In this document: piece after piece, positions 1-11,889 of the stretch
Layout of the letters: the number at the start of each line of letters is the position of its first letter
Position numbering within the stretch: position 1 is the stretch's first letter
Assembly: GCA_934047225.1 (NCBI GenBank)
Contig: OW203985.1
Location: 6,279,501-6,343,500, forward strand
DNA: 64,000 nucleotides
Source: Ypsolopha sequella
Lineage: Eukaryota > Arthropoda > Insecta > Lepidoptera > Ypsolophidae
Direction of reading: 5' to 3'
Notes under the pieces: model-generated
The model's database searches: none
Seen by the model: only the letters and a program-made list of their open reading frames with translations
What the model was told of the DNA's origin: nothing
Made by a program: the position numbers and the translations under genes

Positions 1-171
1 TTACTTTGGGAGTACTGTACGAGCTTTACACCTGTCACAAAAAAAAACGTGACCGAGTATGTTAAGTGTAGATACAAAATAAATAATAATATACGAGTTC
101 CGTCAATGGAAACATTATCTGCTTGGAAATACACTTTTATCCACTTCATGGGTTTTCAACTAAGTTTACAT

Positions 172-462
172 TACATCGTCACGACATGCATCCCCGAGGG
201 GATGTCACAGATATTTCCGGGTATGGACTGTAAAATGTAAGTCACAGTTCTCACTCGTACACCCACGTTTCACCGGCGATTATTACGTTCTAGCTTAGAG
301 CTTGATAGGTGGTGAGCCCAATCACCGTATTTCGGACGCAAATACAGATCCACAGCTTTACGTGCCTTCCGAAAGACGCAGGACGCACACAAATATGCCC
401 CTACGGGATTTGAACCCATCCGTGTCCACGACCTCCAGGTTTGTGGTCGAATACTCGGTCAT
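172..462 (-). mobile_element. tRNA-related SINE copy (family S)
   Basis: On the minus strand this begins with a tRNA-like head carrying a B-box-like GGGTTCAAATCCC near 401-417, then a body with CGCCGGTGAAACGTGGGTGT and GTGACATCCCC, and ends in a tail reading GTCGTGACGATGTAA. The same body and tail recur at 10.3, 10.45, 47.7, 53.8 and 55.8 kb. There is no poly(A) tail. Confidence 0.55.
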
Positions 463-502
463 AGTAATTTCTGGGAATCCCATTGTGATTAGTATATATT
501 GC

Positions 503-872
503 CTTTAAGAGGCTATGCGTATTTTATTTTTGTCACTGTCACTCCAAGCGAAAAATCGCGCAGTGCGAGAGGGGCAGATTCAGGGCAAAAGGGAAAAAAG
601 TTGGTTTTATCAATCTGTAGATATTGTTGAAACACACCTAATAAAATATGTTTGAGTTCTGTATATGGTTCCTATTCGTCAAACGAGGAGAAAAAGCGTG
701 TTTGAAGACCTCATTTCAACAATTACTTCTATCGAGGAAAATTTATCCAAACATGTTTCCAATTTCAAAACCCTAGATTATATACTCAAAATGCATATAC
801 CAGAAATGTATTAAAATTTTCCGTGTATTTCATGAAATACACAGAAAAGAAACACCCGTATTTTTTTTATAT
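503..872 (+). repeat. Dispersed repeat family D, subfamily 1, copy 1
   Basis: This closely matches 28361-28755 over its whole length, from TTTAAGAGGCTAT to an AT-rich end just after a perfect 20-bp palindrome (GTGTATTTCATGAAATACAC). A second subfamily at 7.3 and 26.2 kb shares blocks such as GAGGAGAA and ACCTCA.TTCAA. No coding sequence is seen. Confidence 0.7.
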
Positions 873-3417
873 CTATATAAATAGACGGACGGACACCACG
901 GCTTCACTACAAGGGCGTATATTTCTGACGGAACCCAAAAAACATGTTCAAATAAATAGTGTTTCAAAACCGTGCTCACGAGAATGGACAGATGGCGGGG
1001 TATCGATCGAGAGAGGGAACAGAGCACGCGCGACTCCACTCATTTGTTAGAATCGCCATCTCGACGCGATTACCATAACCATTGTTGCGTACTGGCACAA
1101 TGCTACACATGTTATCGTTCGCTTTTCGAATGACAAGTGACGTATCAACATGTGATGCTGAGAATAGGAACACGAAAGATCTTTACCAGACTTACGGGCG
1201 ACACTTAATCATCGGACCAAAAGTGCTATTTTGGAGGACACACACGAACTCACGAACGTGTTCGAGTATTAATAGATTTTTGTGTCTTTGTATTAGTGGT
1301 TGTCATGATTTTTAACAACGGAACCCCACTAAGTGAGTTAAAAGCGTCGCTTTTCCCACGAGACAACAATTAGCTTTGATGTTTCATCAATTCATATTGG
1401 CGGCGAGCGAAGTAACGAAATAAAACCCCGAGCGTGCCCCGCGTCGGGCGACAAAATAACAACGGCAACGCGCTGTGGGAGTCCCAATTTCATTAAGCAT
1501 CGTTTTGTTTTATCAAACAAAATAACATTTTTTATGAAGAATAAGCTAAATGCTAACATTTGTCAAAAATATACTTATTAGTTATTAGTAATAAATTGCA
1601 ACAGGCATAAATGTAAAGTTGGGTCAGGTGGCGACCTCGACGGGACTAATTGCACCTTGTAGCACAACATCGTTGGTAATCCGTTCACAGCAGGCGGCCC
1701 CAAATTAAAAAACCCTGACAGGACCGTCCTAGCCTGACTGCGGCCTGGATTATCGCTCCCACGGAAGGGGCCGTTTCGATCCGAGAACTTTACAACACCC
1801 GAAGGGCGAAAAACTCACGCGAATTCAAAATCTCGGGATGAAATAGTAATTTATCAAAGGATTTTGAGAGTCCCATAGAGCAGAAGTGAAGGATGGGTTC
1901 CCTTTATCGTGAATTGCAGACGTAAGTCTCGAATCCCCTTGGACGGTTGAAAGAATTCTCCAGGAAATGTTTCTTTCATATGTGCCGTAATCCCTAACTT
2001 TAGACAGTGCATTGCACAAGCACGTTTCCATTAAAGCTCATAACATACATGGAAGCTGGACATAATTTATAAGCCTGTAGCGCGTAATGTATTCTCCTCG
2101 CTACGCTATGCCTAAACGAATATACTCTTATTAATATTCAAAGGGCCTTTGGGCGAGCGCTGATTCCCAGCGGTTTTATCAGCATTACCATTACTGTTCA
2201 CAGCACGATGCACTTGCTCTGGCTTGTTCTGCAGCGGTGGTCACCCTTCACCGGAACGTATAACAATAAACAAATTTCGACGGGGACTAGACCTTTTGAT
2301 AAAATTCCCAGCTATTAGAGTCCAAAACATTTCACGGCTTAATTACTTTACTACAAACAAAATGCTACATCCACCTGGCGAGAACTAGTAACTGTTGTTA
2401 AGGGGGTTTCTTCAAGAAGGTTTTGAGATATGAGATATTTGGGTTATGATAATAATATGTTAACGTTACACAGCAGCAAACGGAAGCGAGGAATGACCAT
2501 TTTAGTCTTATTTAGGTATACTCGCTTACACTTTGAAAATGACTTGAGAGATTCTTTATGGCTTTTTTAAGGTATAATTTGGCTGTGACTTTTTAACCGA
2601 GCTGCAATTATTGTAGAAAAAAAAAGTTGGGGAAAAAGCGGCCGAGGGTAGAGTGCCTATTCAGTGCGGGTAAGGTGACGAAAAGCTAACCGCTTAAAAC
2701 AGTTCTGAAATGCCACAGAACCAGTCCTGAACATCTGCGGCTGGTGCAACCAATAGATAAGGCTTAGAAAAATTAAACTGGTCTTATTTCTTAGCGGAGT
2801 CGATCAGGCGTGTAGCTATTTCCGTCTTAGAATGGAACAGCTGTGGTAAAGGTTACGCCCCCCTCTATCGTTGCACCTGCTCCTGGCCCCTCCACCGACA
2901 ATGTCACTACACCCTGACTTGGCCTCTTAATTATAATCCCATCAGCTAGCTCGTCTCGTCACCTCTTCAAAGAAAGTTTTCGCTTGATTGGTCGTTGAAC
3001 AGAAGGGATCGTTTCGTACGTTTTTGGAGGAGAGTTTCTAACATAGTGATAGGCATAGAACAAGTCATTATGTGCAGGATTCATCAATGCGGATATGATC
3101 TGCCTGGAAATAGGCTTAACCTGACATTCACACCGGTTAGTTGCGGACGGAGAAACTCTACCATAAAAAAAAAATTGGTAAAAATGCCTACTATAGTTGC
3201 ATATTCTCATGCAAACTCCTACACTGTGATGGAAATAAATTTCTATATTTTTTAATTCTTGGCGATTAATCCAACGCATACAAATTGAGCCAATCGCAAA
3301 GCAATTTAGCCTACTGACCTCCAAACTTCATTTTGAAGATGGCACCTCATGATGATGATGATACAAATTATTATTATATCATTACGGTACAGAAACGCAG
3401 AAAGAAAAGTAAATCTG
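873..3417. other. No recognisable gene; unique AT-rich sequence
   Basis: Both strands were read for coding blocks, tRNAs and repeats. There is a GC-richer patch near 1390-1500 and a 121-codon open frame on the minus strand at 2959-3324 with no family resemblance. A short GATGAT run lies near 3350. Confidence 0.5.
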
Positions 3418-3478
3418 GATGTGATGTGAAGAGCTCTGAACCGGGGTTCGATTACTGTTCAGAGCTCCTCACATCCAG
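3418..3478. repeat. Short hairpin abutting a MITE
   Basis: GGATGTGA plus AGAGCTCTGAAC is matched in inverse by GTTCAGAGCTC plus CTCACATCC. The roughly 20-bp arms flank a CCGGGGTTCGATTA loop that resembles a tRNA T-arm. It ends one base before the MITE at 3480. Confidence 0.6.
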
Positions 3479-3479
3479 C

Positions 3480-3699
3480 GGGCCTATTATGTATCTCTAG
3501 TTGCCTTCTGGACTGGGTGCCTATTATCAAAAACATAGATATACTATCTAATTACGATTTCCTAAGGATACGTTCGCACTTGAAGTGACGTCACAGTTCA
3601 ATACCCACTAGAGGCAATTTTGAAATTTCAGTTTTTATCTATGTTTTTGATGATAGGCGCCCAGTTCAGTTGGCAACCAAAGATACAGAATTGGGGGGC
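3480..3699. mobile_element. Palindromic MITE family M1, copy 1
   Basis: The ends are inverted over about 65 bp: GGCCTATTATGTATCTCTAG at the left and the complement of CTGTATCTTTGGTTGCC at the right, each followed by CATCAAAAACATAG-type sequence. Two further copies are at 7474-7705 and 34371-34601. Confidence 0.8.
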
Positions 3700-5408
3700 A
3701 GATTTACTTTCTGCATTTCTATACCGCAATTATATAAATATGTTAACAAACTCCTACAATGCAGATTGCAGTTCGGCACACACTGTGTACCTATTGCATA
3801 TTTGCATAGTTCTGTGATACTTCTCACAGCCAAATGTTGGAGCGTTCACAAAAGGTGTCCTTGTACACTGATTCATGTTTTCCAATAGATCGGATAAGAA
3901 TCTAAGCATTCACGGACAACAAACGACCCGAAATAAAAAAAACTGTTTGCGCCGGTTAAAAAGATTCGTTAGCATCAATATACGGGCGAGAGGGTTGCGA
4001 TCGACAATACCTTATTTTTTTTTTAAATTCATAGCATAAAAAATTTCCACCGACAATTACTGGATTAGGGGACGAAGGGGCTTCTTTTCCAATTCTCTTG
4101 ATCAGTTGGCCTTTTTCTTTTGCGGATCAAAGTTTTCAGGCGCCGGAGAATTTTAATTAAAAAATCAGAAAGTGGAGTTCGGTAGCCAGGGGCGTCCGTA
4201 ACGGTAGTCTCACGAGGTAATTTGAATGAAGTGGAACTGACTCTGAAGATATAATCAAAGGTTCCTTGATACGCAGAGCAGAGGCCGTTGGTCGATCTGA
4301 TTGGCACAGTCGACGACCTGTTAAATTGCCACCTCGAGTTTTGCTTATTGCGTATGCAATAAAAATTGCGGCTAATGAATTTTGAACGACCTGTTTATAA
4401 TTATCTTGAAAAAGCATCGGGTTTTTTACTACCCCATATCGCAACTAACCTATGAATATGTTTATTGGACGGTAATAGTTTACAACAATGAAGCTGAGGT
4501 TTTTACTAGGCATTATCTCGAGCTTTCTTGTGAAGGGCTATTGTAGCCGCATTGTGGGGTCATATGAGACTTTGTTGTTTAGCTGTGGCTTTGAGAAATG
4601 GCGACAGCACAACTCCGAGTGCAGCGAAGTAAGTGCCTAATAATAATAACTGTTGGTAAGATAACTGCGCGTAATTTCGACCGCGTCCGCTTGGCTTGCG
4701 GCGCGCACGCACGCGACCTAACTTATGTACATACCAGACACGCGAAAACAACTTTTATGTCTTTGTTTTACAAGTTATAGTTGAAGCAGAGCTATTGTAA
4801 GACGTTAATGATGGACAGCAGACGGTACCCTTGTGTTGTTATATACGGCACTAATTTCTGTACTGTTATGATATGGAAACTGCTTCCGACTTCGCTGCAG
4901 TCGATTGGTATGCTGATTGCTGCCGTACATCCTCTGACAACAGATAGGTTGTTATTGATTTAACAACTGATGTGAATCCTTAGAAACGTGATTCCTTTGT
5001 CAAAAAGGGTTTAATGAACCCGAAAGCATGTAATCAACATCTGTATTTGTTAACGGCTGTGCACTGGTAGACGAAGGAGCCAACAAAAGACATGACCGAT
5101 CGATCGTCGGCAACGTTCGTGACTATTGTTCGAGCCGCGAATGCACCACCACCGTACATCTGTTTCTTTCCTTTTTGCCTCGTCCTGTATAATGAAACGG
5201 GCCCATTGTGAAAAAATCCACAAAAGGAACGCACCTTCGCGCAGAGCCCCAGCACGGATAAGAAAAAATAACACCGCAGGCTTAAATGGTGGGCGGCTTA
5301 GCTGTCGGAAATGGGAAAAGTCGACGCAACTGTTATGACATACACCCAGACTGTTAAATTAAAGTAAATACGACTCGAAAGTTTTCAAAGAAAACCAAAA
5401 CTTTTTCA
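3700..5408. other. No recognisable gene
   Basis: AT-rich, apparently single-copy sequence. Several open frames of 60-95 codons occur on both strands, none with family features or matching splice signals. Confidence 0.5.
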
Positions 5409-5416
5409 CTTTAGAC

Positions 5417-5904
5417 TAGACTAGGGATGCAACAATTCGCCCATTAAGATTACGATTACGATAATAACCGTTATTTATTACGATTATTAAAAAAAATGTT
5501 TTATGTAAAATATTCCCAGATATTACTACTTATGTTCCTTTCTTTGTGGCATTGTGGCAGTCAGCTTCACGCCAGAATACACTTTATAACGCCAGACTAT
5601 TCAATAACTGATTACGATTAGTAAATTAAATAATTGAATTGGCAAACAACAATTTTCACTCGTAAAGTTCTTAACCCTAATTGACTTTTTTTTTATTCTC
5701 TCACTATGTGGGAAGGCAAAGGGAACTAAGCCCATATGTCAGAAGAACTTTCAATTCAATAATCGTCACGATTCTTAATACGATGCATCGCTTCGTTATT
5801 AATCGTAATTATTACGATTACAGATGCAAAACGATGCACCGCTTCGTAATCGTAATTATTACGATTACAGATGCATGCACCGCTTCGTAATCGTTGCATC
5901 CCTA
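5417..5904. mobile_element. hAT-like non-autonomous element
   Basis: The ends read TAGGGATGCAAC (from 5422) and its complement GTTGCATCCCTA (to 5904), a terminus type common in hAT elements. CTTTAGAC occurs at 5409-5416 and again at 5905-5912, consistent with an 8-bp target duplication plus a few extra bases at the left. The right part holds internal direct repeats of TCGTAATTATTACGATTACA units. Confidence 0.7.
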
Positions 5905-5912
5905 CTTTAGAC

Positions 5913-7334
5913 GTTACTCGTAATTGCGAGTATTTCTTTTCAAATTCACATATATAATTGACAAATTTAAAGAAATTAAGGACGTCGTTAGTAACTGATA
6001 TAAAATTAAGTAGGTACTCCCATGAAACAGAAAAACGCCTTCGGCGTTCGAGTACAATTTAATAATGCACTTGACACCGTAATGTAAAGATAAATATTCA
6101 GCAAAAGTTTACTTGTTTATTATATTGCAATTACATACGCCTTGTGCGGTTGAACAGTTGGCAGATGTACAAGTACTCCATTTTCTTGTAAAGAATAACC
6201 CTTGTGGTATGTAATTATTTTAATATTTCGAAACTAGCTCCGCTATTGTTGTGCTTTCGAATAAATTATCAAAAATACTTATGTGGTTGTAGGCACGACG
6301 CTCAAGCAAAAAGTACTTATCTGGTGTTTTTGCATAATACATGCGATTGCAGGACGGAATGGGCACAAATTGTGGCCCCCGCCTCGCCCTGACGGTCGGA
6401 CGGACGGAGTTATAGTCGGAGAGCTGACGGGTTGTTCTTACTTCCATCCAAGAATGTCGAAAAATAATTCTCAAAGTCATCCACACATAAAAAATATTAA
6501 GATTTATTTATTAAAATTGGTTTCATTATCATCCAAGAAACATATTAAGATACAGTCGCTGAAAAAAGCTCAAGTGTCAAATATTTTACGTCTGAAACTT
6601 AAGATCGATAACTATTACGTTATTACGTACCAACAACGATACTATTAAATTATAATTTCCAATTTTTTTTAGGGTTATTCGGAACATAGCCAAACAGTTT
6701 GCAACAAAAACGAATGATAATACTTTTACCAAATTTTTTTTCTCCACCCCAACACCTGTATATCTGTATCCACCAGGTGCAGCCTGCCAGATCGACGGTT
6801 TTCACAAAATGGTCCCTCAGTTTTATCGATAATAAAATTACCTGGCCATTTTGGTCGTCAGCTCTCCGACTATTAGGCGCTCGCGCCGACTATAGCGATT
6901 AAGTGCACTTAATTCCGACTAAATGTTGCCCGTCGGGGAGTTATGAAGTCCGGAGCCCTCCGATACTCCAGCTAGTTAGATTCAGTGGTAGCCTTGGAAA
7001 AAAGTATTTTCAAGCAGAGGTCGTACGTACATTAGAGGTAGGTATTATGTTAAAGAATAGAATAAGTTTTATTGAGACAAGAGTCCATATAAACAATCAA
7101 ACTTAAAAACTAAATTAGTCAAACGTAAACAAAACAAAATATAAAATAAAAAGTGGTTCTCACAAAAAACGGTAGCGCTGCCGAGGACCCCCTCCATCTG
7201 AGATGCCAAAATTCATGTTTTTTAAATTCACATAATCGCGTTTAAAAAATTACCTGTTATAAAAGTGCATTTCAAACTAAAAAGAACAAATACAAATTAG
7301 TTTTTTATACTACATAGTTTAGTTTCAGTTGCAA
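5913..7334. other. No gene; possible remnant bounded by a 15-bp inverted repeat
   Basis: GTCGGAGAGCTGACG near 6415 is matched in inverse by CGTCAGCTCTCCGAC near 6857, about 440 bp apart. The sequence between is AT-rich with no coding signal. The rest of the interval shows nothing recognisable. Confidence 0.35.
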
Positions 7335-7905
7335 AAGTTTTAGCGTCCCTGTTACTCCATATGCGAGAAAACCCTCAGTGCGAAAGGGACGGATTCGTGG
7401 AAAAGTAGCAAAAAGTCGGTTTTTAAATTGATATAAAATGTACTAAAGTTGCTATCAAAATTTCGTTTAACCAGCCCCCCTATTCTGTATCTTTAGTTGC
7501 CAACTGCACGAGGTGCCTATCATCAAAAACATAGCTAAAAACTGAAATTTCAAAATTGCCTTTAGTGGGTATTGAACTATTAACAATCTGTGTCGTCACT
7601 TCAAGTGCGAAAATATCCTTAGGACATCGGAATTCGATAGTATATCTATGTTTTTGATGATAGACACCCAGTCCAGAAGGCAACTAGAGATACACAATAG
7701 GCCCGCTGGTCCTAGATATCGTTAAAACCCATCTAATAAAGTATAATTGCAGTCCATATGTCATTCTAAATTGTCAAACCAGGAGAATTGGTGCCGAAAA
7801 AGACCTCACTTCAATAAATATTTCTATCGAGCCGAATTTCTCCAATCGCGTTTCTGTTTTAACAGATCCCTAGAAAAACGAATCCAAAAATAATATTTTT
7901 TTTTT
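7335..7905 (+). repeat. Dispersed repeat family D, subfamily 2, copy interrupted by a MITE
   Basis: The sequence from GCGTCCCTGTTACTCC to CCTAGAAAAACGAATCC matches 26235-26572 in inverse orientation. It is split at 7474-7705 by a palindromic MITE that is absent from the other copy. Confidence 0.75.
7474..7705. mobile_element. Palindromic MITE family M1, copy 2
   Basis: Inverted ends as in copy 1. It is inserted inside a family D repeat, and a copy of that repeat without the MITE is present near 26430. Confidence 0.85.
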
Positions 7906-8073
7906 TCAAAATAGTACATTATTTACTGAAATAGATAAGAACGTTCTTAAAGTGCCTTTTTTTTTTTTCGTAGCGCCTTAAATTGTTATTATTTAACCTT
8001 ATTTAATTATGTGTTTTATAAATAAATCCTACTAAAAACAATTTTCAAGTAAACAAATATTTTAAAATTAATT

Positions 8074-8139
8074 CCTCGGGCCAGGATTCGAACCTGCGAC
8101 CTCTTGCTTACATGACAGGCGCGCTGCCGCTAACCGAGG
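8074..8139 (-). tRNA. tRNA-Thr(TGT)-like sequence, probably pseudogene or SINE head
   Basis: The minus strand folds as a short tRNA: six of seven acceptor pairs (CCTCGG with CCGAGG), an A-box-like TAGCGGCAGCG, an anticodon loop CATGTAA with TGT, and a canonical B-box GGTTCGAATCC. At 66 nt it is short in the D-arm, one anticodon-stem and one T-stem pair are mismatched, and no T-run terminator follows closely. A decayed tRNA or SINE head is more likely than a working tRNA. Confidence 0.45.
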
Positions 8140-8140
8140 T

Positions 8141-9014
8141 TCTTACGACGAATTGTTCTACCATATTTCTACCGAATTTTCGTAGCTACTTGATATACTA
8201 GCCTGTAATGCACATACTGAACGCTCACGAGGGCGTTATGTAAAATTCATAATTTTTTTATAGAAAATTATAAGTAAGTTTTGTTTAAACTATTCAAGTA
8301 TATTAACTGGGTTTTTCGTTTTAAGCGTCACCATGATTTGATAACAAAATATCCTGTGGGTATCAAAGTACCTACGAAGCGCGCAGCTTAAATTATACGC
8401 TTTGTTAAAAAGAGAGGAGAGAAGATGTGGCCCGAGGGCTCCTTCAATTTCCCGTCGGTTCCCCTCGCGTGCCAGAATCAGAACGTGTTCCTCGCTCCCA
8501 CAAACAACTCTCGCGGTGAATCGATACGATCTCCATCATAACTTATTACTGGTGCTTAGTTACGCTTTTATGTTATCCTCGCCTTTTTATTTTGGGTTTA
8601 TTGAAAATCTCATTTAATTATGGAATTTTACGGCCTCGGTTTGCAAAACGCTTATTTCCGTCGAAAAGGGTTGAAACTGTTAAAAGACCACTCAGAGGGT
8701 CTTGAAGCAATATCAGAGCTATAAATGCTATCGCAATATGTGATCTGGTGAGGATAAAAATATTTGAAGCTAAAGCTCCGACGAATAGCGATGTACTATC
8801 GGGAAAAATCGTGCAGTTCCACTTCTTACAACTAGCGCATTAGGTGATGAAAAACGAAAAGTGGGTCAGCGGAGGTTTTCTCGATGATACCTATTTAATT
8901 TTTACTGTGAACTAAATTCCGTGAGCACAGAATAGCGTGATACATGCTCAGATAGGAATCACATATCGGGAGCTTCATTCGTAAGTATTATGTACCATTG
9001 AAGGAATTACCGCA
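8141..9014. other. No recognisable gene
   Basis: Nothing supportable on either strand beyond short spurious open frames. Confidence 0.5.
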
Positions 9015-9060
9015 GGTGCACTTTTCGCTCTTATCACTATTACAATAAGAGCGAAAGGTG
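9015..9060. repeat. Perfect-stem hairpin
   Basis: CTTTTCGCTCTTAT is followed after 10 bases by ATAAGAGCGAAAG. The stem is about 14 bp and isolated from other repeats. Confidence 0.6.
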
Positions 9061-9299
9061 GGCCTGCCTATTTCTCCTCGATATTAAATCCTTAATACAT
9101 GAATATAATATTAAAATCTTCATGTTGGGTATCAGCTAGTTTACGAATAAAATGATACTTAAAATATACAGGATGTCCTGTAAGTAGTGATCTGAATAAA
9201 GACCATCGATGACTGAGACCTACGTCACAAAATAGATACTACCAGAAGGCCGACTCAATGACGGAGCGAAAACAGACCACACAGATTATTATTATTAAA

Positions 9300-9739
9300 A
9301 TATGTATTAATTACAATTTAATATCTACAATTTGATATCCATATTGTACTTTAAAAAAAAAAAAAATTTATTTATTTTACTTTTTTTATATTTCTCATTT
9401 GTGTTCAACTTTTTTTAAATCGCTATAGTTTTCCTGTAATTAGCCAGTTATGACTTATTATAATCCACATTTTTTTCATATTTTTCGGTCCACCCGTTTC
9501 GGAGATAAGAGGGGATTTTTGTTTCTTTTTTTCGTACTGGAAATATTTTTGAACAATTTCAATTTTTTTTACACAAAGTCAGGTAGGCAAATTAATGCAA
9601 TTTTTGTGCCAAATTTAAGTCTCTTTATCTTTAACGGTGCTAAAGTTATGAGGCTGTGACATAGCTACGGATAGACAGACAAAGGGGTGTCACCATACAG
9701 GTTCCTTTTGTACCTTTTAGGTACTACGGAATCCTAAAA
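9300..9739 (+). repeat. Dispersed repeat family G (GGTTCCGTACC type), 3' part
   Basis: It shares with 40610-41030 and 57784-58590 the blocks GTTTTTGTGCCAAATTT-like, CTTTATCTTTAACGGTGC and the terminal TTTTAGGTACTACGGAA. I recall this family as abundant in Lepidoptera. The 69-codon open frame inside is not a gene. Confidence 0.7.
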
Positions 9740-10118
9740 AGCAATACCAATCTTAGAACAAATACATCAATATAATCAATGCAACAACTCATCAAATAAA
9801 TCACAATTATACGATGACTATTGATGATCATTAGAACATAGCAAACATGGTTTTCATTCTCGTTTATCTGCGATTAGCCTGACTATGGCTTTAAGAATCC
9901 TATTAATTAGCAACTTATCGAGCAATGAATCTAGAAAATGTCATCGCATAAATGTTTTGTTTTAATCCCCCGACAAAGCGTTTTACGCGTTGATCGTCGT
10001 TTGATAAGATACCTCTACGCCAGCTGAATAAAATTGTTCTGTGAACCTTCCCTTGGCTTACGAGTAAAATAAATATGTGTATTCAGCAGTTGTGTAATCT
10101 ATATACAGAGGTATAATA

Positions 10119-10249
10119 GGCCATTACATATGAAATTGCCGAAATTTTATTACAGATTAATGAGTTTATAATTCCTGTAATTCAATAGCTATTTCAATTA
10201 TTTGTTTCAAATTCTCTATAGAAAATGGCAATTTCATATGTAAAGCCTA
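10119..10249. mobile_element. Short inverted-repeat element family T, copy 1
   Basis: TTACATATGAAATTGCC at the left is matched in inverse by GGCAATTTCATATGTAA at the right. A longer relative with the same ends is at 27183-27594. Confidence 0.75.
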
Positions 10250-10284
10250 ATATTTGTTTGTATGCAGGGGATAATTTCTGGTAC

Positions 10285-10424
10285 TATAAATATATCGTCA
10301 GGACATGAATCCCCGAGGTGGTGTCAGAGGTGATACGAGTATGAAATAAGAAATGCAAGTCACAGTAAATACTCGGTACACCCGCGTTTCACCGACGATT
10401 ATTATATGACCCAATAAAAAAGTC
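10285..10424 (-). mobile_element. SINE family S body and tail, truncated copy (tandem pair, first)
   Basis: Reads on the minus strand as the SINE body ending in the CCTGACGATATAT tail. The tRNA-like head is missing. It is nearly identical to the following copy. Confidence 0.65.
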
Positions 10425-10440
10425 TTTTATTCCTTTAATA

Positions 10441-10580
10441 ATAAATATATCGTCAGGACATGAATCCCCGAGGTGGTGTCAGAGGTGTTCCGAGTATGAA
10501 CTAAGAAATGCAAGTCACAGTCCATACTCGGTAAACCCGCGTTTCACCGACGATTATTATATGACCCAATAAAAAAAAGT
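10441..10580 (-). mobile_element. SINE family S body and tail, truncated copy (tandem pair, second)
   Basis: Direct repeat of the previous entry with a 155-bp period. The pair probably arose by local tandem duplication rather than two insertions. Confidence 0.65.
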
Positions 10581-10621
10581 TTTTTATTCTTTTAATAATT
10601 AGTCTTCCCTTGGACATTACC

Positions 10622-11097
10622 ATAGGCTATAGTTTGTTCCCTGGGGACGGGTAGTTCCATAGGGACTACTGAACCAATTTTGAAAATACTTTTACTGTTG
10701 TTATGGTTACGACTCTTCACTCACACATAGGCTATAGTTTGTTCCCTAGGGACGGGTAGTTCCATAGGGACTACACTACTGAACCAATTTTGAAAATACT
10801 TTTACTGTTGTTATGGTTAGACTCTCACACACACATAGGCTATAGTTTGTTCCCTAGGGACGGGTAGTTCCATAGAGACTACACTACTGAACCAATTTTG
10901 AAAATACTTTTGCTGTTGTTATGGTTAGACTCTCACACACACATAGGCTATAGTTTGTTCCCTAGGGACGGGTAGTTCCATAGAGACTACACTACTGAAC
11001 CAATTTTGAAAATACTTTTACTGTTGTTATGGTTAGACTCTTCACTCACACATAGGCTATAGTTTGTTCCCTGGGGACGGGTAGTTCCATCGGGACA
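10622..11097. repeat. Tandem repeat, about 107-bp unit, 4.4 copies
   Basis: ATAGGCTATAGTTTGTTCCC starts at 10622, 10727, 10835, 10943 and 11052, giving periods of 105-109. Each full unit includes the palindromic TTCCCTAGGGAC and ends in TTGTTATGGTTAGACTCT plus a variable (CA)n run that explains the length differences. Confidence 0.9.
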
Positions 11098-11889
11098 CAG
11101 CCATCATTTACGCGGGTAATCTCTGTAGAGTGCGCGGTAGCTCTAACTCTGTTTTGAATACATTAGCCAATAGACTGGACAGCCATGCTTTAAACACTGG
11201 GTTATGCATATAAATAGTAATAGTACATATTGATTTCCATATTCGTGTTTTACATGTTTTTAATGTTTTATTTTGTAAGTTTATTAAGTTGTGTTTATTT
11301 TATTTTATTGTAATGTCTTATTGTTAACCTTTTAAAAGTGTATGTTTGTTTGTTTATTTGTAACTGTGTGATATGGGACTTTTTGCTCGCAATAAACGTT
11401 ATATTATTAACTATATTCACGCGGGTGAAACCGCGGGCAAAAGGCAAGTGTTGAATAAACGAACACCTTTTGAGACAATTATACAGAATTATTTTTACTA
11501 GATAAGGGGCCGATCCTAAATTCGCAACCATTTTTTTCGTCGTTTCTGAAGAAAACCGATTAGCTAATCGAAGCAGTTTGCTTACAGGCCTGGATCTGCC
11601 ACGATCCTGACACACCTCTTTGGATTCATCACCGTGAACTTATGCTTTCGCGGATGAACTAATTTCTAAGAGCCGGAGATAGCCCCAACAGCCAGTTTCC
11701 TATCTCACGTCATTGCCAGCGAAATTAAACGAAGCCATTAACTAAAAGTTAACCGACCGTAAACTCCGGTTTAACCGGCAAGCTTGTTAATATATTTAAT
11801 CTGACAGGCTGCTCTCTTAGTTAAGTCTAACTGTATCCCTTAATTTTACTTCATGACATGAACAGTTTTCAATACCCATTTCTTTTTCA
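11098..11889. other. No gene; 3' motif of a dispersed repeat
   Basis: CGCGGGTGAAACCGCGGGCA near 11418 is the end motif of a repeat type seen also at 14.8, 35.4 and 47.4 kb. A 106-codon minus-strand open frame (11295-11615) runs across it and is not coding. Confidence 0.45.

Noticed and set aside
2959..3324. 121-codon minus-strand open frame
   Set aside because: Low-complexity and atypical composition, a plus-strand frame overlaps it, and no motif is recognisable.
6283..6648. 121-codon plus-strand open frame
   Set aside because: Lysine/serine-rich translation of AT-rich DNA crossing the edge of a possible inverted-repeat remnant; no conserved block.
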